Positions 16,739-25,314 of a stretch of 61,200 nucleotides of DNA are shown here, piece by piece; within the stretch, counting starts at the first letter, position 1, and each line of letters starts with the position of its first letter. The DNA comes from Dehalococcoidia bacterium (GTDB lineage: Bacteria > Chloroflexota > Dehalococcoidia > E44-bin15), in NCBI GenBank assembly GCA_041649635.1, contig JBAZMV010000008.1, positions 1 through 61,200 of the forward strand, in the 5' to 3' direction. The position numbers and the translations under genes were made by a program. The notes beneath the pieces are model-generated. The model was not told the DNA's origin, ran no database searches, and saw only the letters and a list, made by a program, of their open reading frames with translations.

Positions 16739-16767
16739 TTGATTCGGGTTAACACTGAGCTTATAAT
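16739..16767 (+). promoter_or_regulatory. Sigma-70-type promoter of the PAS kinase-like gene
   Basis: TTGATT (16739-16744), 17-nt spacer, TATAAT (16762-16767), about 97 nt before the start codon. Confidence 0.75.
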
Positions 16768-16808
16768 GCTGTAGCTAATGGAATACATTACAGCAATGAA
16801 TAAGCCGG

Positions 16809-16842
16809 GCGCCTGTCCTTACGAATGATGTCGGACGGGCGC
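16809..16842 (+). other. Hairpin in the leader of the PAS kinase-like gene
   Basis: GCGCCTGTCC (16809-16818) pairs with GGACGGGCGC (16833-16842), one G-U pair, 14-nt loop. It ends 10 nt before the AGGAG ribosome site (16853-16857), so it could modulate translation, but nothing identifies a known riboswitch. Confidence 0.5.
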
Positions 16843-16863
16843 TCCTGGGAATAGGAGACAATC

Positions 16864-19218
16864 ATGGCAGCAAAGAAGAACGACAGGGCGATAGAGAACG
16901 AAGGGACGTTTAATCCCGATTCGATAGAGTCGCTGCGGGCCGCCAACGAGCTGTTCACGCAATTCATGCGCCGCTCCCCGGTCTACGCCTACATCAAGTC
17001 GGTGACGCCGACCGAGAGCCGCATACTGCTGGCCAGCGACAATTATCAGCAGATGCTGGACATATCGAACCTGGATATCGTGGGCAAGACCATAGGCGAG
17101 CTGTTCCCTGCCGAGTTCGCCGAGAAGATAACCTCCGATGACTGGGTTGCCTTTGCCAACGGCAAGGTTCTGGCGCTGGACAAGTACATGAACGGGCGCA
17201 ACTATGTCACCATAAAATTTCCCTTCGTACATGGGGATAAGAACATACTGGCGGGCTACATCGTCGACGTGACCGTGAACGAGCAGGCGCAGAAGGAGCT
17301 GCGGGAGAGCGAGGAGAACTTCCGCCTCAGCCACGATGAATCTCCCCTCGGGCTCTGCGTGGTCACCGCCGAGGGCGAGATACTCTACGCCAATCGGGCC
17401 CTGCTCGACATGTACGGCTTCGATAGCGATGAAGATCTCAAGGCGACGTCGCTGGAGGAGAAATACACTCCGGAGTGCTATGCCGAGCATCGTGTCAGGG
17501 AGGAGAGGCAGAGGCGCGGCGAGCAGGTCCCGTCGAACTACGAGATAGACATAATAGGCAAGGACGGACACATTCGCAATATCGAGGTGTTCAGGAAGGA
17601 AGTGCCGTGGAGCGGCGAGGTGCGGTTCCAGCTTTTCCATTACGATGTAACCGCGCGCAAAGAGGCGGATGATAAGCTGAGGCGCGGCGGCGAAGAACTG
17701 AAGGCGCGCGAGGAGATGCTGCGCGCGGATAGCGAGGCGCTGAGGGCGCGGGAGGAGGCGCTGCGTGCGGAGTCGGAATCGCTGAAGGGGCGGGAGGAGA
17801 GGCTGAGAGAAGATAGCGAGTCGCTCAGGTCGGGTGAGGAGAAGTTGCGTGTTGATAGCGAGGCGCTACGTGAGGACATGGAAAGATTGCTCTGCGAGAG
17901 GGAAACGCTGCAGGCGAGCGACGAGAAGCTGCGGGAGCAAAGGGAGAATATCAAGAAGGACAGGGGTGCGCTGCGCGCGGACAGGGAGAATTTGCAGGAA
18001 GAAATGAAGGCGCTGCGCGAAGAGTCCGATAAGCTGAAGGAGGAGACAGAATCGCTTGGAGTTCGCGAGGAGAATTTGAGGGAGGAGACCGTGGTGCTGC
18101 GTACGGGCCGGGAGAAACTGGAGCGTGATACCGATGCGCTGCGTGCGGGCGAGAGGAAGCTGCAGGCGGATAGCGAGTCGCTTAGCGTGCGCGAGTGTAC
18201 GATGCGCATGGTGTTCGATGCCGCGGGTGCGGCCGTCGCGGTGACCGATATGACGGGGAAGATCGTCGACGTGAACAAGGCCTGGCTGGAGATGTCAGGC
18301 TACGGCGACAGGACGGAGGTCGTCGGCAAGAGCAGGCTCGACTTTGTCGGAGAAAATGACCGCGACATGTTTGCTGAGGGGCTGGCGGATGGCGAAGCCC
18401 CCGGAACGGGCTCTCCCGTTGAGATGACCATGCTGCGCAGGGACGGCGGCAGATATCTTTGCGAGGTAAGCAGCAGCGTGATGCGTGATGCGTCGGGTAA
18501 GGCAGCGGGACTGATTTACGTGGATAGGGACATCACCAAGCGCAGGACGGCGGAGCAGATGGTCCTGGCGTCGCTCGGGGAAAAGGAATTTCTGTTACAG
18601 GGTATCAACCGCCAGGCCGGTAACAACCTGAATGCCGTTATCGCGCTCATGGAAATGCAGCGTAGGACGGCGGAGAAGTCGATGTGGAGGCCGGCGCCTG
18701 TGATGACGCCTGCATATGTATCCGCCTTTGAGAACAGGATCAGGACGATGGCTCTCGTCCACGGACGGCTGGCTCAATCGACGAACATATCGCTAATCGA
18801 TGTGCAGGATTACCTCGGAGCGCTGGTCTCCAACCTGCGAACGTCGCTGGAGGTATCTCCTGATATATCATGCTCCGTTAAAGCCGCGGGGATCGCTTTG
18901 AAGCCAGAAACCGCTGTTGCCGTCGGGATGGTTGTAAATGAGCTGGTTACCAACGCGTTCAAACACGCATTCCCGGATAACAAGCCGCAGTTCGGCGCCG
19001 ACAAGTGCGAGGCGTCAGTCTCTCTAGAGAGGAAGGGCGAGGAACACATGCTGATAGTCGATGACAATGGAGTCGGCCTGCCCAAGAGCTTCAAGCTGTC
19101 CGCGACGCCTACGCTGGGCCTTCACCTGGTCAAGATGCTGGGTGTCGATCAGCTCGGCGGGAAACTGACACTGAACCGTACACGCGGGACACGCTATGTT
19201 CTGAGGTTCAAGGCTTAG
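16864..19218 (+). CDS. PAS-domain histidine-kinase-like protein (HisKA_2 type) lacking phospho-acceptor histidines
   Basis: 784 residues, ATG with AGGAG six bases upstream. Order: PAS-like domain (about 30-140), PAS (about 150-265, ending in HYDVTARKEADDKL), a long charged helix (about 268-445) of repeated units such as REEMLRADSEALRA, PAS (about 448-560), a HisKA_2-type dimerisation helix (about 575-650) and HATPase (about 680-784). The ATPase has ELVTNAFKHAFP, DDNGVGLP and LGLHLVKML. In HisKA_2 kinases the motif is EIHHRVKNN; here it reads GINRQAGNN, so Asn582 and Arg583 replace both histidines. No membrane segment. No response regulator adjacent. It may be an inactive partner or bind ATP for another purpose. 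Confidence 0.87.
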   Translation: MAAKKNDRAIENEGTFNPDSIESLRAANELFTQFMRRSPVYAYIKSVTPTESRILLASDNYQQMLDISNLDIVGKTIGELFPAEFAEKITSDDWVAFANGKVLALDKYMNGRNYVTIKFPFVHGDKNILAGYIVDVTVNEQAQKELRESEENFRLSHDESPLGLCVVTAEGEILYANRALLDMYGFDSDEDLKATSLEEKYTPECYAEHRVREERQRRGEQVPSNYEIDIIGKDGHIRNIEVFRKEVPWSGEVRFQLFHYDVTARKEADDKLRRGGEELKAREEMLRADSEALRAREEALRAESESLKGREERLREDSESLRSGEEKLRVDSEALREDMERLLCERETLQASDEKLREQRENIKKDRGALRADRENLQEEMKALREESDKLKEETESLGVREENLREETVVLRTGREKLERDTDALRAGERKLQADSESLSVRECTMRMVFDAAGAAVAVTDMTGKIVDVNKAWLEMSGYGDRTEVVGKSRLDFVGENDRDMFAEGLADGEAPGTGSPVEMTMLRRDGGRYLCEVSSSVMRDASGKAAGLIYVDRDITKRRTAEQMVLASLGEKEFLLQGINRQAGNNLNAVIALMEMQRRTAEKSMWRPAPVMTPAYVSAFENRIRTMALVHGRLAQSTNISLIDVQDYLGALVSNLRTSLEVSPDISCSVKAAGIALKPETAVAVGMVVNELVTNAFKHAFPDNKPQFGADKCEASVSLERKGEEHMLIVDDNGVGLPKSFKLSATPTLGLHLVKMLGVDQLGGKLTLNRTRGTRYVLRFKA

Positions 19219-19289
19219 TAGCGGGCTCGACATTGTAATCGGGTAGAAAATGCAGGGTCGACACAAATACGACCGGTCGACGGGAGCTA

Positions 19290-19330
19290 ACACTTGAATT
19301 CCAGACGATTAAATTCAGAGAATTAAGTGT
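19290..19330 (+). repeat. Inverted repeat at the edge of an AT-rich segment
   Basis: ACACTTGAATTC (19290-19301) and GAATTAAGTGT (19320-19330), 11 pairs with one bulge, 18-nt loop. No T-tract. It marks the change from GC-rich to AT-rich sequence; it could be an element end or a weak terminator. Confidence 0.4.
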
Positions 19331-19398
19331 GTTCTGATGGGTTCCGTTCGGTTTAGTTTGATGCATAGACTACCTCCATTGTGTGATATAATCGTAGA

Positions 19399-19743
19399 AT
19401 GGATGAAATAAAGCCCAAAGAAGATACAGAACTTATTTTAAAATCACACCAAAGTAAGAAGGAAAATAACTTACAGACAATAGTTTCTGCAATTAATGAA
19501 ATAGACCCCGATAAATTAACTAAGGTTGTAGAAGCTGTTGTCGCACCGTTCCATAAAGCATCGAAACAGATGCGGCGAGAAATTATTATCGGTGTAGGAA
19601 CTATTATGATCATCATCATCGGCGTACTATCTGCGCTTACCTTTATGAACTATATCGAACCAGCTTACCTCATCTTTTTTCTGACAACTGTATTTGGGTA
19701 TATTATGGGCTTTGTTACTCGATTTTTTATTCACGATAAATAA
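19399..19743 (+). CDS. Small membrane protein with two transmembrane helices
   Basis: 114 residues, ATG start. A polar, charged N-terminal half (residues 1-60, likely helical: VSAINEIDPDKLTKVVEAVV) is followed by two hydrophobic helices, about 62-82 (IIIGVGTIMIIIIGVLSAL) and about 88-107 (YLIFFLTTVFGYIMGFVT), and a short basic end. I recognise no family. AT-rich, next to a transposase gene on the other strand, so probably part of an acquired segment. Confidence 0.65.
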   Translation: MDEIKPKEDTELILKSHQSKKENNLQTIVSAINEIDPDKLTKVVEAVVAPFHKASKQMRREIIIGVGTIMIIIIGVLSALTFMNYIEPAYLIFFLTTVFGYIMGFVTRFFIHDK

Positions 19744-19809
19744 AGCATCTAACCCCATAACGAACCCCAATATAAAGAAACATGTGGCAGAAATAGCAAT
19801 ATCCATCAT

Positions 19810-20772
19810 TTAAACCTCAATCAAAGCATGATAGCCGAGAACTATATCCTTCCATGACTTGTATTGAAACGTCGATTTAGCCGCTTCCGCAGGTGTTTTG
19901 TTATTTAACGATTCATGCGGCCTAAAGAAGTTATAATGCACGAGCCAACCGTCCATAATAAGCTTTGCCGTCTCTTTGTTCCTCATACCCCTCATGACCT
20001 TCGTGCGGGCTTTCAGAGTGCCGTGAAAACGCTCAATAAGGTTGGTATTAGGTTGGATTTTGAAACCCTTCGTCTGTATGTGTTGTGTCTCAGAGCCGAA
20101 CGATTTCTCGATACCATCCAAATAAGCTGCTAACTTATCCGTGATAACTATCTTTGGAGATTTACCCACCCGCTCTGCTGCCCTCTCCATTAGTATCTTT
20201 GCGCTGGCAGTGGTGCGATTTAATGAGAGGTAAGAAGCTAGTAGAAATCTGGTTTTGTCGTCTATGATGTCCCAAAACCATACGTCTTTGCCTTCGTCCA
20301 TCTTGAGAACAGTTTCATCGGCTATCCATGTGTCGCCAACGGTAATATCCGATATTACGGCTTCTTCTACCGCCGCTTTGGTGAATTTAAGTATCCATTC
20401 ATAAACCGTAGAATCCGACGGGTAGATGTTGTACATACTCTGAAGTTGCCGACGGATAGCATCTATAGAAAGCCCGTCATAAAACATGCTGATAGCCGAT
20501 GCTATTTGAGTTGAAGGGAAGCGCATTCCAGGTAGAGCGTCATTGTCTACGAACGTATGACCGCAATCACGGCATAGGTAAAGCTGTGTTTGCCCCTTCC
20601 TGCCGTTTTTAACTACATTCCTTGATCCGCAATACTTACACCTCACAAAAGTAGTTGTAGTGAGAGAAATCCGACATATACCCTTATCATTACATGTAGT
20701 TATTGGCTCTTGATAAGGAATGGAGTGTTCAGGACGGATAACATGCTCAGTGTGTTCTAGTTTATGTGTCAT
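19810..20772 (-). CDS. DDE transposase, IS6/IS240-like with N-terminal zinc ribbon
   Basis: 320 residues, ATG start. Zinc ribbon VRCKYCGSRNVVKNG...LYLCRDCGHTF (about 43-75), HTH-like region (SIDAIRRQLQSMYNIYPS), then a DDE catalytic core: first Asp in WIADETVL, second Asp in VITDKLAAY, Glu in LIERFHGTLKARTKVMRGM, and YNFFRPHESLNNKTPAEAA at the end. Length and all three acidic residues are intact. The start overlaps the stop of the upstream gene by 4 nt (ATGA). I could not find convincing terminal inverted repeats or a target duplication around it, so it may be a stand-alone or domesticated transposase. Confidence 0.85.
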   Translation of the reverse strand: MTHKLEHTEHVIRPEHSIPYQEPITTCNDKGICRISLTTTTFVRCKYCGSRNVVKNGRKGQTQLYLCRDCGHTFVDNDALPGMRFPSTQIASAISMFYDGLSIDAIRRQLQSMYNIYPSDSTVYEWILKFTKAAVEEAVISDITVGDTWIADETVLKMDEGKDVWFWDIIDDKTRFLLASYLSLNRTTASAKILMERAAERVGKSPKIVITDKLAAYLDGIEKSFGSETQHIQTKGFKIQPNTNLIERFHGTLKARTKVMRGMRNKETAKLIMDGWLVHYNFFRPHESLNNKTPAEAAKSTFQYKSWKDIVLGYHALIEV

Positions 20773-21344
20773 GGCTTCGGTTCTCCTATGGATTTAAAAG
20801 GTAATGGAAATTCATCGGAATCATATCTAGTCTCTCCAACACGAGCAAATAAACGAGCGGCGATATCTTTAATCTGTAGCTCTTTTGGAACTTCAAAAAA
20901 TCCTTCCCATGAACTCCCTTTAGAAACTTCTTTAGGCGGGAACTCTGTTGGAATTTCTTTCCCAGCTATTTCTAACTTAAATTGAGTAATAGGTAATGAT
21001 TCAGATGTAGTACCAAAGCCAGCTTTCACTAATACTTTAGCGTTGCCTTCAGTTTTTACGTTACCGAACATCACACTATAGTAATCACCATAGTCTATAG
21101 ATTCAACTTGGCCGAAAATTCTTAGTGCTGGTATAGAATTTTCGGCAGTCACGACCTTGTTATTACCCTGATTTGTTTTTCTATCTTTGAAATATTGATA
21201 AATTGCCCACGAGACAAGTATTAGGGCGATCACTAACAATACGTATATCACTGCATCAGGCATATTACTCACCATCTTATCAATAAAAATTAATATTAGA
21301 CTAACTCCAAAACTTAATACACCGCCGATTGCTTTTTCCCGCAT
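20769..21344 (-). CDS. Membrane-anchored protein of unknown function, coupled to the transposase gene
   Basis: 191 residues, ATG with GGAGGT upstream. Two hydrophobic helices near the N-terminus (residues about 7-24 and 31-50: AVIYVLLVIALILVSWAIY), a basic stretch, then a beta-rich soluble domain (IFGQVESIDYGDYYSVMFGN, LPITQFKLEIAGKEIPTEF). The soluble domain looks like an immunoglobulin-like fold but I recognise no family. AT-rich. Its stop codon overlaps the transposase start, so both are made from one transcript. Confidence 0.65.
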   Translation of the reverse strand: MREKAIGGVLSFGVSLILIFIDKMVSNMPDAVIYVLLVIALILVSWAIYQYFKDRKTNQGNNKVVTAENSIPALRIFGQVESIDYGDYYSVMFGNVKTEGNAKVLVKAGFGTTSESLPITQFKLEIAGKEIPTEFPPKEVSKGSSWEGFFEVPKELQIKDIAARLFARVGETRYDSDEFPLPFKSIGEPKP

Positions 21345-21436
21345 GCTTCTACCTCCGTAGCTAGAGATAGAAGCATTATAAACTTAAAGTGCCTCATCAT
21401 CCAAACCAAGCAAACAGTACCTTCTGATGGTACCTG

Positions 21437-21465
21437 TTGACAGATTGACGCATAAGTGGTAGGCT
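21437..21465 (+). promoter_or_regulatory. Putative promoter of the DUF5679 gene
   Basis: TTGACA (21437-21442), 17-nt spacer, TAGGCT (21460-21465), 29 nt before the start codon. The -35 box is perfect and the -10 box is weak. Confidence 0.5.
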
Positions 21466-21493
21466 CATGACATCTTCATAGTAGGAGGAATGA

Positions 21494-21631
21494 ATGCAAG
21501 CTTATTGTATGAAGTGCCGAAAGAAGGTAGAGATCAGCAACCCCAGGTCGATTAAGATGAAGAACGGTCGGCCAGCTACCCAGGGGACATGCCCCAAGTG
21601 TAAGACCAAGGTATTCCGTATCGGCAAATAG
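21494..21631 (+). CDS. DUF5679-type small zinc-ribbon protein
   Basis: 45 residues, ATG 21494 with AGGAGG five bases upstream and a strong terminator after it. The sequence begins MQAYCMKCRKKVEI and continues MKNGRPATQGTCPKCKTKVF, ending FRIGK; two CxxC pairs make a zinc ribbon. This is the DUF5679 pattern, common in Chloroflexota and of unknown role. Its own promoter and terminator suggest a well-expressed single gene. Confidence 0.88.
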   Translation: MQAYCMKCRKKVEISNPRSIKMKNGRPATQGTCPKCKTKVFRIGK

Positions 21632-21653
21632 GGCAGGGAATGTTTTATCTATG

Positions 21654-21680
21654 AATAAGGCCACTTGACGTGGCCTTATT
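21654..21680 (+). terminator. Rho-independent terminator of the DUF5679 gene
   Basis: AATAAGGCCAC (21654-21664), loop TTGAC, GTGGCCTTATT (21670-21680), followed by TGTTTAT. Perfect 11-bp stem. Confidence 0.85.
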
Positions 21681-21780
21681 TGTTTATACGGAAGGTGATT
21701 AAGGTTAAAAATGCACTAATTGCCTCCGTGTGACGGCGGCTTGAAGACTTCCTGAAATTAAACGTGCGTTACCCGATGTT

Positions 21781-22290
21781 TTAACCGAAACGGCCGGTTA
21801 TAGCCGCTTCCGCCAGCACGTGGCCTGATATCGCCTTTTGGAACTCTGCCAGGGTGTCGCCCGGCTTGAGCTTCAGTTCGGTATCAAGCGCATACACTTT
21901 ATACTCATAATCATGCACGCCTGTGCCGGGCGGCGGGTTCGGGCCGGCGTAGACGTCGCCTTTCTGCCCGAATTCAGCCGCGGTTCCGGTCAGGATCGTG
22001 CCGAAATCGGTCTCTTTGTTCAGGGACCTTTCCGTGCCCGGAATGTTTATTAATACGAAGTGGGCGTACTCGCCCCCTTTAAGTTTTTCCTTCGGGGGCA
22101 GGGTTATGTTACCCCACTCGGAGATGGTTTTGTTCGCCGCGTAGTTCTTGTCAATCACGGTAAGAGCAAAGGTTTTAGTCTTCTCCGGAGCCTGCCTCCA
22201 GACTAAGCCCGGAAATTGATTCCCCTCCATCGCCCCACATTTTGCCGGCAATTTCCCGCCGTTCTCGAATACATTCGACCTGATATCCAT
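21781..22290 (-). CDS. YbhB/YbcL-family PEBP (Raf kinase inhibitor-like) protein
   Basis: 169 residues from ATG 22290, which has GGAGGTGG upstream; an in-frame ATG 42 nt further out is less likely. PEBP fold features: GLVWRQAPEKTKTFALTVID, EYAHFVLINIPG, and GPNPPPGTGVHDYEYKVYAL, the conserved GPxPPxGxHxY ligand-pocket motif; then AEFQKAISGHVLAEAAITG. Bacterial members are cytosolic or periplasmic ligand binders of unclear role. Single gene with its own likely promoter. Confidence 0.9.
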   Translation of the reverse strand: MDIRSNVFENGGKLPAKCGAMEGNQFPGLVWRQAPEKTKTFALTVIDKNYAANKTISEWGNITLPPKEKLKGGEYAHFVLINIPGTERSLNKETDFGTILTGTAAEFGQKGDVYAGPNPPPGTGVHDYEYKVYALDTELKLKPGDTLAEFQKAISGHVLAEAAITGRFG

Positions 22291-22322
22291 GTATCCACCT
22301 CCGATTTTTTTTGGGATAGCTT

Positions 22323-22351
22323 CTTTTAGCATTTTTTTATAAATAAATCAA
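22323..22351 (-). promoter_or_regulatory. Putative promoter of the PEBP gene
   Basis: Minus strand TTGATT (22351-22346), 17-nt spacer, TAAAAG (22328-22323), about 33 nt before the start codon. Confidence 0.5.
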
Positions 22352-22523
22352 GGGTTTAGGCTTTAGGTAAAAAATTAAGGTAAAATCCCTGAAAAGCCTG
22401 CAAAATATTTTCTAAAAAAGGGAGAAGGACATCGGCCGCGTACTCGTCTGACGACTGCTATATCGACATGATTTATACCTAGGCGCGGCTATGTTTGCCG
22501 TAATCCTTTATATGCGATGAAAG

Positions 22524-22553
22524 AAAAAAAGGGGGAGCCGTTGAGGCTCCCCC
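22524..22553 (-). terminator. Rho-independent terminator of the HMGCS-like/thiolase operon
   Basis: On the minus strand GGGGGAGCC, loop TCAAC, GGCTCCCCC, then a run of seven T, 22 nt after the thiolase stop codon. Confidence 0.9.
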
Positions 22554-22574
22554 TTCGCATATCGTCGATCGAGT

Positions 22575-23777
22575 TTACGGCTGGCCTATGATGCAGATGC
22601 TGGCGATGAACCTGCCGGGGTTGCCGCCCTGGTTGTGGCCTAATGCGAACTTAACATCCTTGAGCTGGCGCTCGGGAAGCTGGGCCAGGCCCAGTATCTC
22701 CTGGTAGCCCTCGAACACTTCGCGGATGCCGCTGGCGCCGACGGGATGGCCGAACGACTTCAGGCCGCCGCCGACGTTGAACGGGTGCGCGCCGGTCAGC
22801 GCCAGCTCGCCCGCCTCTATGTCGTGTTTAGCCTTGCCCTTTTCGCACATGCCCAGGTCCTCGTATGTTATCAGCTCGGCGATGGAGAAGCAGTCGTGCA
22901 CCTCGCACATGCCAATCTCTTTCTTCGGGTCTTTGATGCCGGCGTCCTTGTACGCCTGCTGGGAAGCCCTGACCGTCTCCTCCCAGTGTGTGTAGTCGTA
23001 GTCGGTCCTGACCTTGCCCATGCCAGGGCCCGTGGAGAGGCCGAAGGCCTTGATTGTTACGTAATTGCCGTCGGGCTTGAACTTCTTGGCATCCTCGGCG
23101 CGGCACAATACCGCCGCCGAGCCGCCGTCCGTCACGCCGCAGGCGTCGAACAGGCCCAAAGGCCAGGCGATCATCGGGGCCTTCATGACCTGCTCCTCGG
23201 TGACCTTCATGCGCAGGTGGGCGCGCGGGTTCAGCGAGCCGTTGTAGTGGCTCTTGACCGATATCTTGGCCAGCGTGCGCTTGCCCTCCTCCGGGCTCAG
23301 TCCGAACCTGTGGAAGTAGCGCGTCGCGGCCATGGCGTACCTGGCCGGGGCCGTGTCGCCGGAGCCGATAACGGGGTGCCACTTCTCGCTGCCCGAAGCC
23401 TGGACCGCCATGGGCAGACCGCCGTATCCGGTGTCTTTCAGTTTTTCATATCCTACGGCCAGCACCACGTCGTATGCCTTTGCCATCAGCGCGAAGGCCG
23501 CCGCCCTGAGCGCCTCCATGCCGGTGGCGCACACGTTCTCCATCCTGCTGACCGGTTTGTAATCCAGCTTCAGCGGGGCGGATAGCTGCGTGGCCGTCGA
23601 TCCCATTATGGTGCCGACCCATGCCGCATCGATATCCTTCGGCTCGACGTTGGCGTCCTTGAACGCGTCATAGGAGGAGTCGATCACCAGATCGTAGCTG
23701 TCCTTGTTCCACAGTTCGCCGAACTGGGTGCAGCCCATTCCGATTATAGCTACTTTATCTTTAATACTCTCAGCCAT
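22575..23777 (-). CDS. Thiolase-family protein (SCP-x/archaeal acetyl-CoA acetyltransferase type)
   Basis: 400 residues, ATG start. Thiolase fold: IIGMGCTQFGE at the N-terminus, nucleophilic Cys83 in ENVCATGMEALR, CEVHDCFSIAELI, and the active-site His in SFGHPVGASG (about 344), with GHNQGGNPG near the end in place of the usual CxG. Archaeal relatives condense two acetyl-CoA to acetoacetyl-CoA and pass it to HMG-CoA synthase through a bridging DUF35 protein. Here it lies 15 nt after a gene that fuses the HMGCS-like and DUF35 parts, so a thiolase/HMGCS-like/DUF35 complex is likely. Direction (condensation or thiolysis) and chain length are unknown. Confidence 0.9.
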   Translation of the reverse strand: MAESIKDKVAIIGMGCTQFGELWNKDSYDLVIDSSYDAFKDANVEPKDIDAAWVGTIMGSTATQLSAPLKLDYKPVSRMENVCATGMEALRAAAFALMAKAYDVVLAVGYEKLKDTGYGGLPMAVQASGSEKWHPVIGSGDTAPARYAMAATRYFHRFGLSPEEGKRTLAKISVKSHYNGSLNPRAHLRMKVTEEQVMKAPMIAWPLGLFDACGVTDGGSAAVLCRAEDAKKFKPDGNYVTIKAFGLSTGPGMGKVRTDYDYTHWEETVRASQQAYKDAGIKDPKKEIGMCEVHDCFSIAELITYEDLGMCEKGKAKHDIEAGELALTGAHPFNVGGGLKSFGHPVGASGIREVFEGYQEILGLAQLPERQLKDVKFALGHNQGGNPGRFIASICIIGQP

Positions 23778-23792
23778 TTAAGTCATCTCCTC

Positions 23793-25211
23793 CTATGATA
23801 CCCTGACCGGCCGGCTCTTCCAGAAGTAGTTGTGCACTCCGGCTCCATCGTGGATTTTTCTGAAGGTAAATTCCACCTTCATGTCGATGTTGACTTTCGA
23901 CGTGTCGCGGTCGGTCATCTGGCAGTAGAACCGTCCTCCGCCATCCAGATCGCAGATGGTCCATACACGGGGCGGATCGACCTCTACGGCACGCTCGTCC
24001 ATGCTGAACGTAAATACAATTCCCTTCTTATCGGAAATCCTTACCTCTTCATAGTCGTCTTTGGACTGGCAGTATGCGCATATCCGCTGGATGGGGAACT
24101 GCAGCTGGCCGCACTTGCGGCATTTGCCGCCGTGCAGCGGTATCACCTGGTTGCGGTCGCGCCACATCATGGGCAGGGAGCTCATGTACTGCGGCCTGCG
24201 GTCGGCCTCTCCCTGCATCAGGTTGCGGAAGCGCACGTATTTCTCGTAGCTCGCTATCGGCATCTTGGATTCGAGGTGTTTCTTGACGCCCCTGCGGTTC
24301 TTGATATTTGCTATCTTATCGGTTACCTGAAGGACTATGGCGTCCGCGCCGTCGCCGTAATTGGCCAGCAGTATCTTATCGCCGGCCTTGGCCTCCTCGA
24401 GCGCCGCTATCAGCATCATGGGCGCGAGAGCGGCTCCGGTGTTGCCCAGGGCGCCGTACAGCGGGTTCTGCACCTGGCTCTCCTCAAGCTTGAGCGCCTT
24501 GGCGAATCTGCTGTGGCTCCTCGCATCCGGCCCGTAAAACACCACCTTGGCGAAATCGCCGGTCTTCATGCCGGTTTTCTTGAGCAGCCCCTTTATGGCG
24601 TACATCATCTTCTCTGTGTAGCCGTGTTCTATGATGAACCGGTCTTCCCACGTGCGAAGGTAGGCATCCTCGGTTCTCTTCCATACGTCGATGAAATCGC
24701 TGGATATGGAGTAGCTGTCCACAAACTCCACCGCAACGTCCTCATCACTTATGATGAAGGCTGCGGCTCCGTCGCCGAATACCGGCTCGGACTCGGAGGC
24801 CGGGGGCGCCAGGCGGCAGTCGGCGGCGGTTACCAGAACGTTCTTCGCCGAGCCGGACTTAACCGCTTCGCAGGCGACCTTGAGCGCCGCGGTTCCCGCC
24901 CTGGTCGAGCTGGTTATATCCATGGTATTGACTTGATTGCCCAGATCCACCGCCCCGGCCACGATACTGGCGGACATCTTCTCGATATACGGCGGCGTGG
25001 TGGATGCAAATAACAGGCTGTCGACAATCTTGCGGTCATAGCCGGCAAGACAATCGACGGCGGCCTCCACCGCCATGGTGATGCTGTCCTCATCGTAGTT
25101 GGCCACGGCCCTCTCTCCCTTGCCTCCTCTTCCTCCCCAGGCTCGGGCCAGTTCGGCTTCGCTTAATCTGTAAACAGGTACATAAGCGCCAAAAGATTTT
25201 ATCCCGATCAC
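23793..25211 (-). CDS. HMG-CoA synthase-like protein fused to DUF35, thiolase partner
   Basis: 472 residues, GTG start with GAGGAG six bases upstream. Residues 1-340 follow archaeal HMG-CoA synthase (GIKSFGAYVPVYR, YDEDSITMAVEAA, GDGAAAFIIS, LGNTGAALAPMM); about 355-472 is DUF35 with zinc ribbon CRKCGQLQF...CAYC and OB fold ending VHNYFWKSRPV. The expected Cys (FACKAGT) is SSTRAGT, so Thr103 stands there; the expected His (FHQPN) is FYGPD, so Tyr226. It therefore probably does not form the usual acetyl-enzyme. It precedes the thiolase gene by 15 nt and would supply the DUF35 bridge in the same chain. Confidence 0.87.
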   Translation of the reverse strand: MIGIKSFGAYVPVYRLSEAELARAWGGRGGKGERAVANYDEDSITMAVEAAVDCLAGYDRKIVDSLLFASTTPPYIEKMSASIVAGAVDLGNQVNTMDITSSTRAGTAALKVACEAVKSGSAKNVLVTAADCRLAPPASESEPVFGDGAAAFIISDEDVAVEFVDSYSISSDFIDVWKRTEDAYLRTWEDRFIIEHGYTEKMMYAIKGLLKKTGMKTGDFAKVVFYGPDARSHSRFAKALKLEESQVQNPLYGALGNTGAALAPMMLIAALEEAKAGDKILLANYGDGADAIVLQVTDKIANIKNRRGVKKHLESKMPIASYEKYVRFRNLMQGEADRRPQYMSSLPMMWRDRNQVIPLHGGKCRKCGQLQFPIQRICAYCQSKDDYEEVRISDKKGIVFTFSMDERAVEVDPPRVWTICDLDGGGRFYCQMTDRDTSKVNIDMKVEFTFRKIHDGAGVHNYFWKSRPVRVS

Positions 25212-25314
25212 TGTTCGCTCCTCTCTTGTTGAATCAAAATGTGAAAGTCGACCGTGATTATTTTAATCGTTGGCGGTGTTCAGGTCAAATTTCAGAATGG
25301 AGAAATGGGTGGTT

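Noticed and set aside
19627..19809. 60-residue minus-strand frame just after the transposase, with a hydrophobic N-terminus
   Set aside because: Its greater part is antisense to the two-helix membrane protein gene on the + strand, which has the better protein pattern; the hydrophobicity may come from pairing with the other gene's helix codons.
19745..21420. Terminal inverted repeats of an insertion sequence around the transposase
   Set aside because: Short AACCC-type similarities on both sides are too weak and no target duplication was seen.
23832..25013. 393-residue + strand frame opposite the HMGCS-like gene
   Set aside because: Antisense shadow in GC-rich DNA; the minus strand has the full HMGCS/DUF35 motifs.
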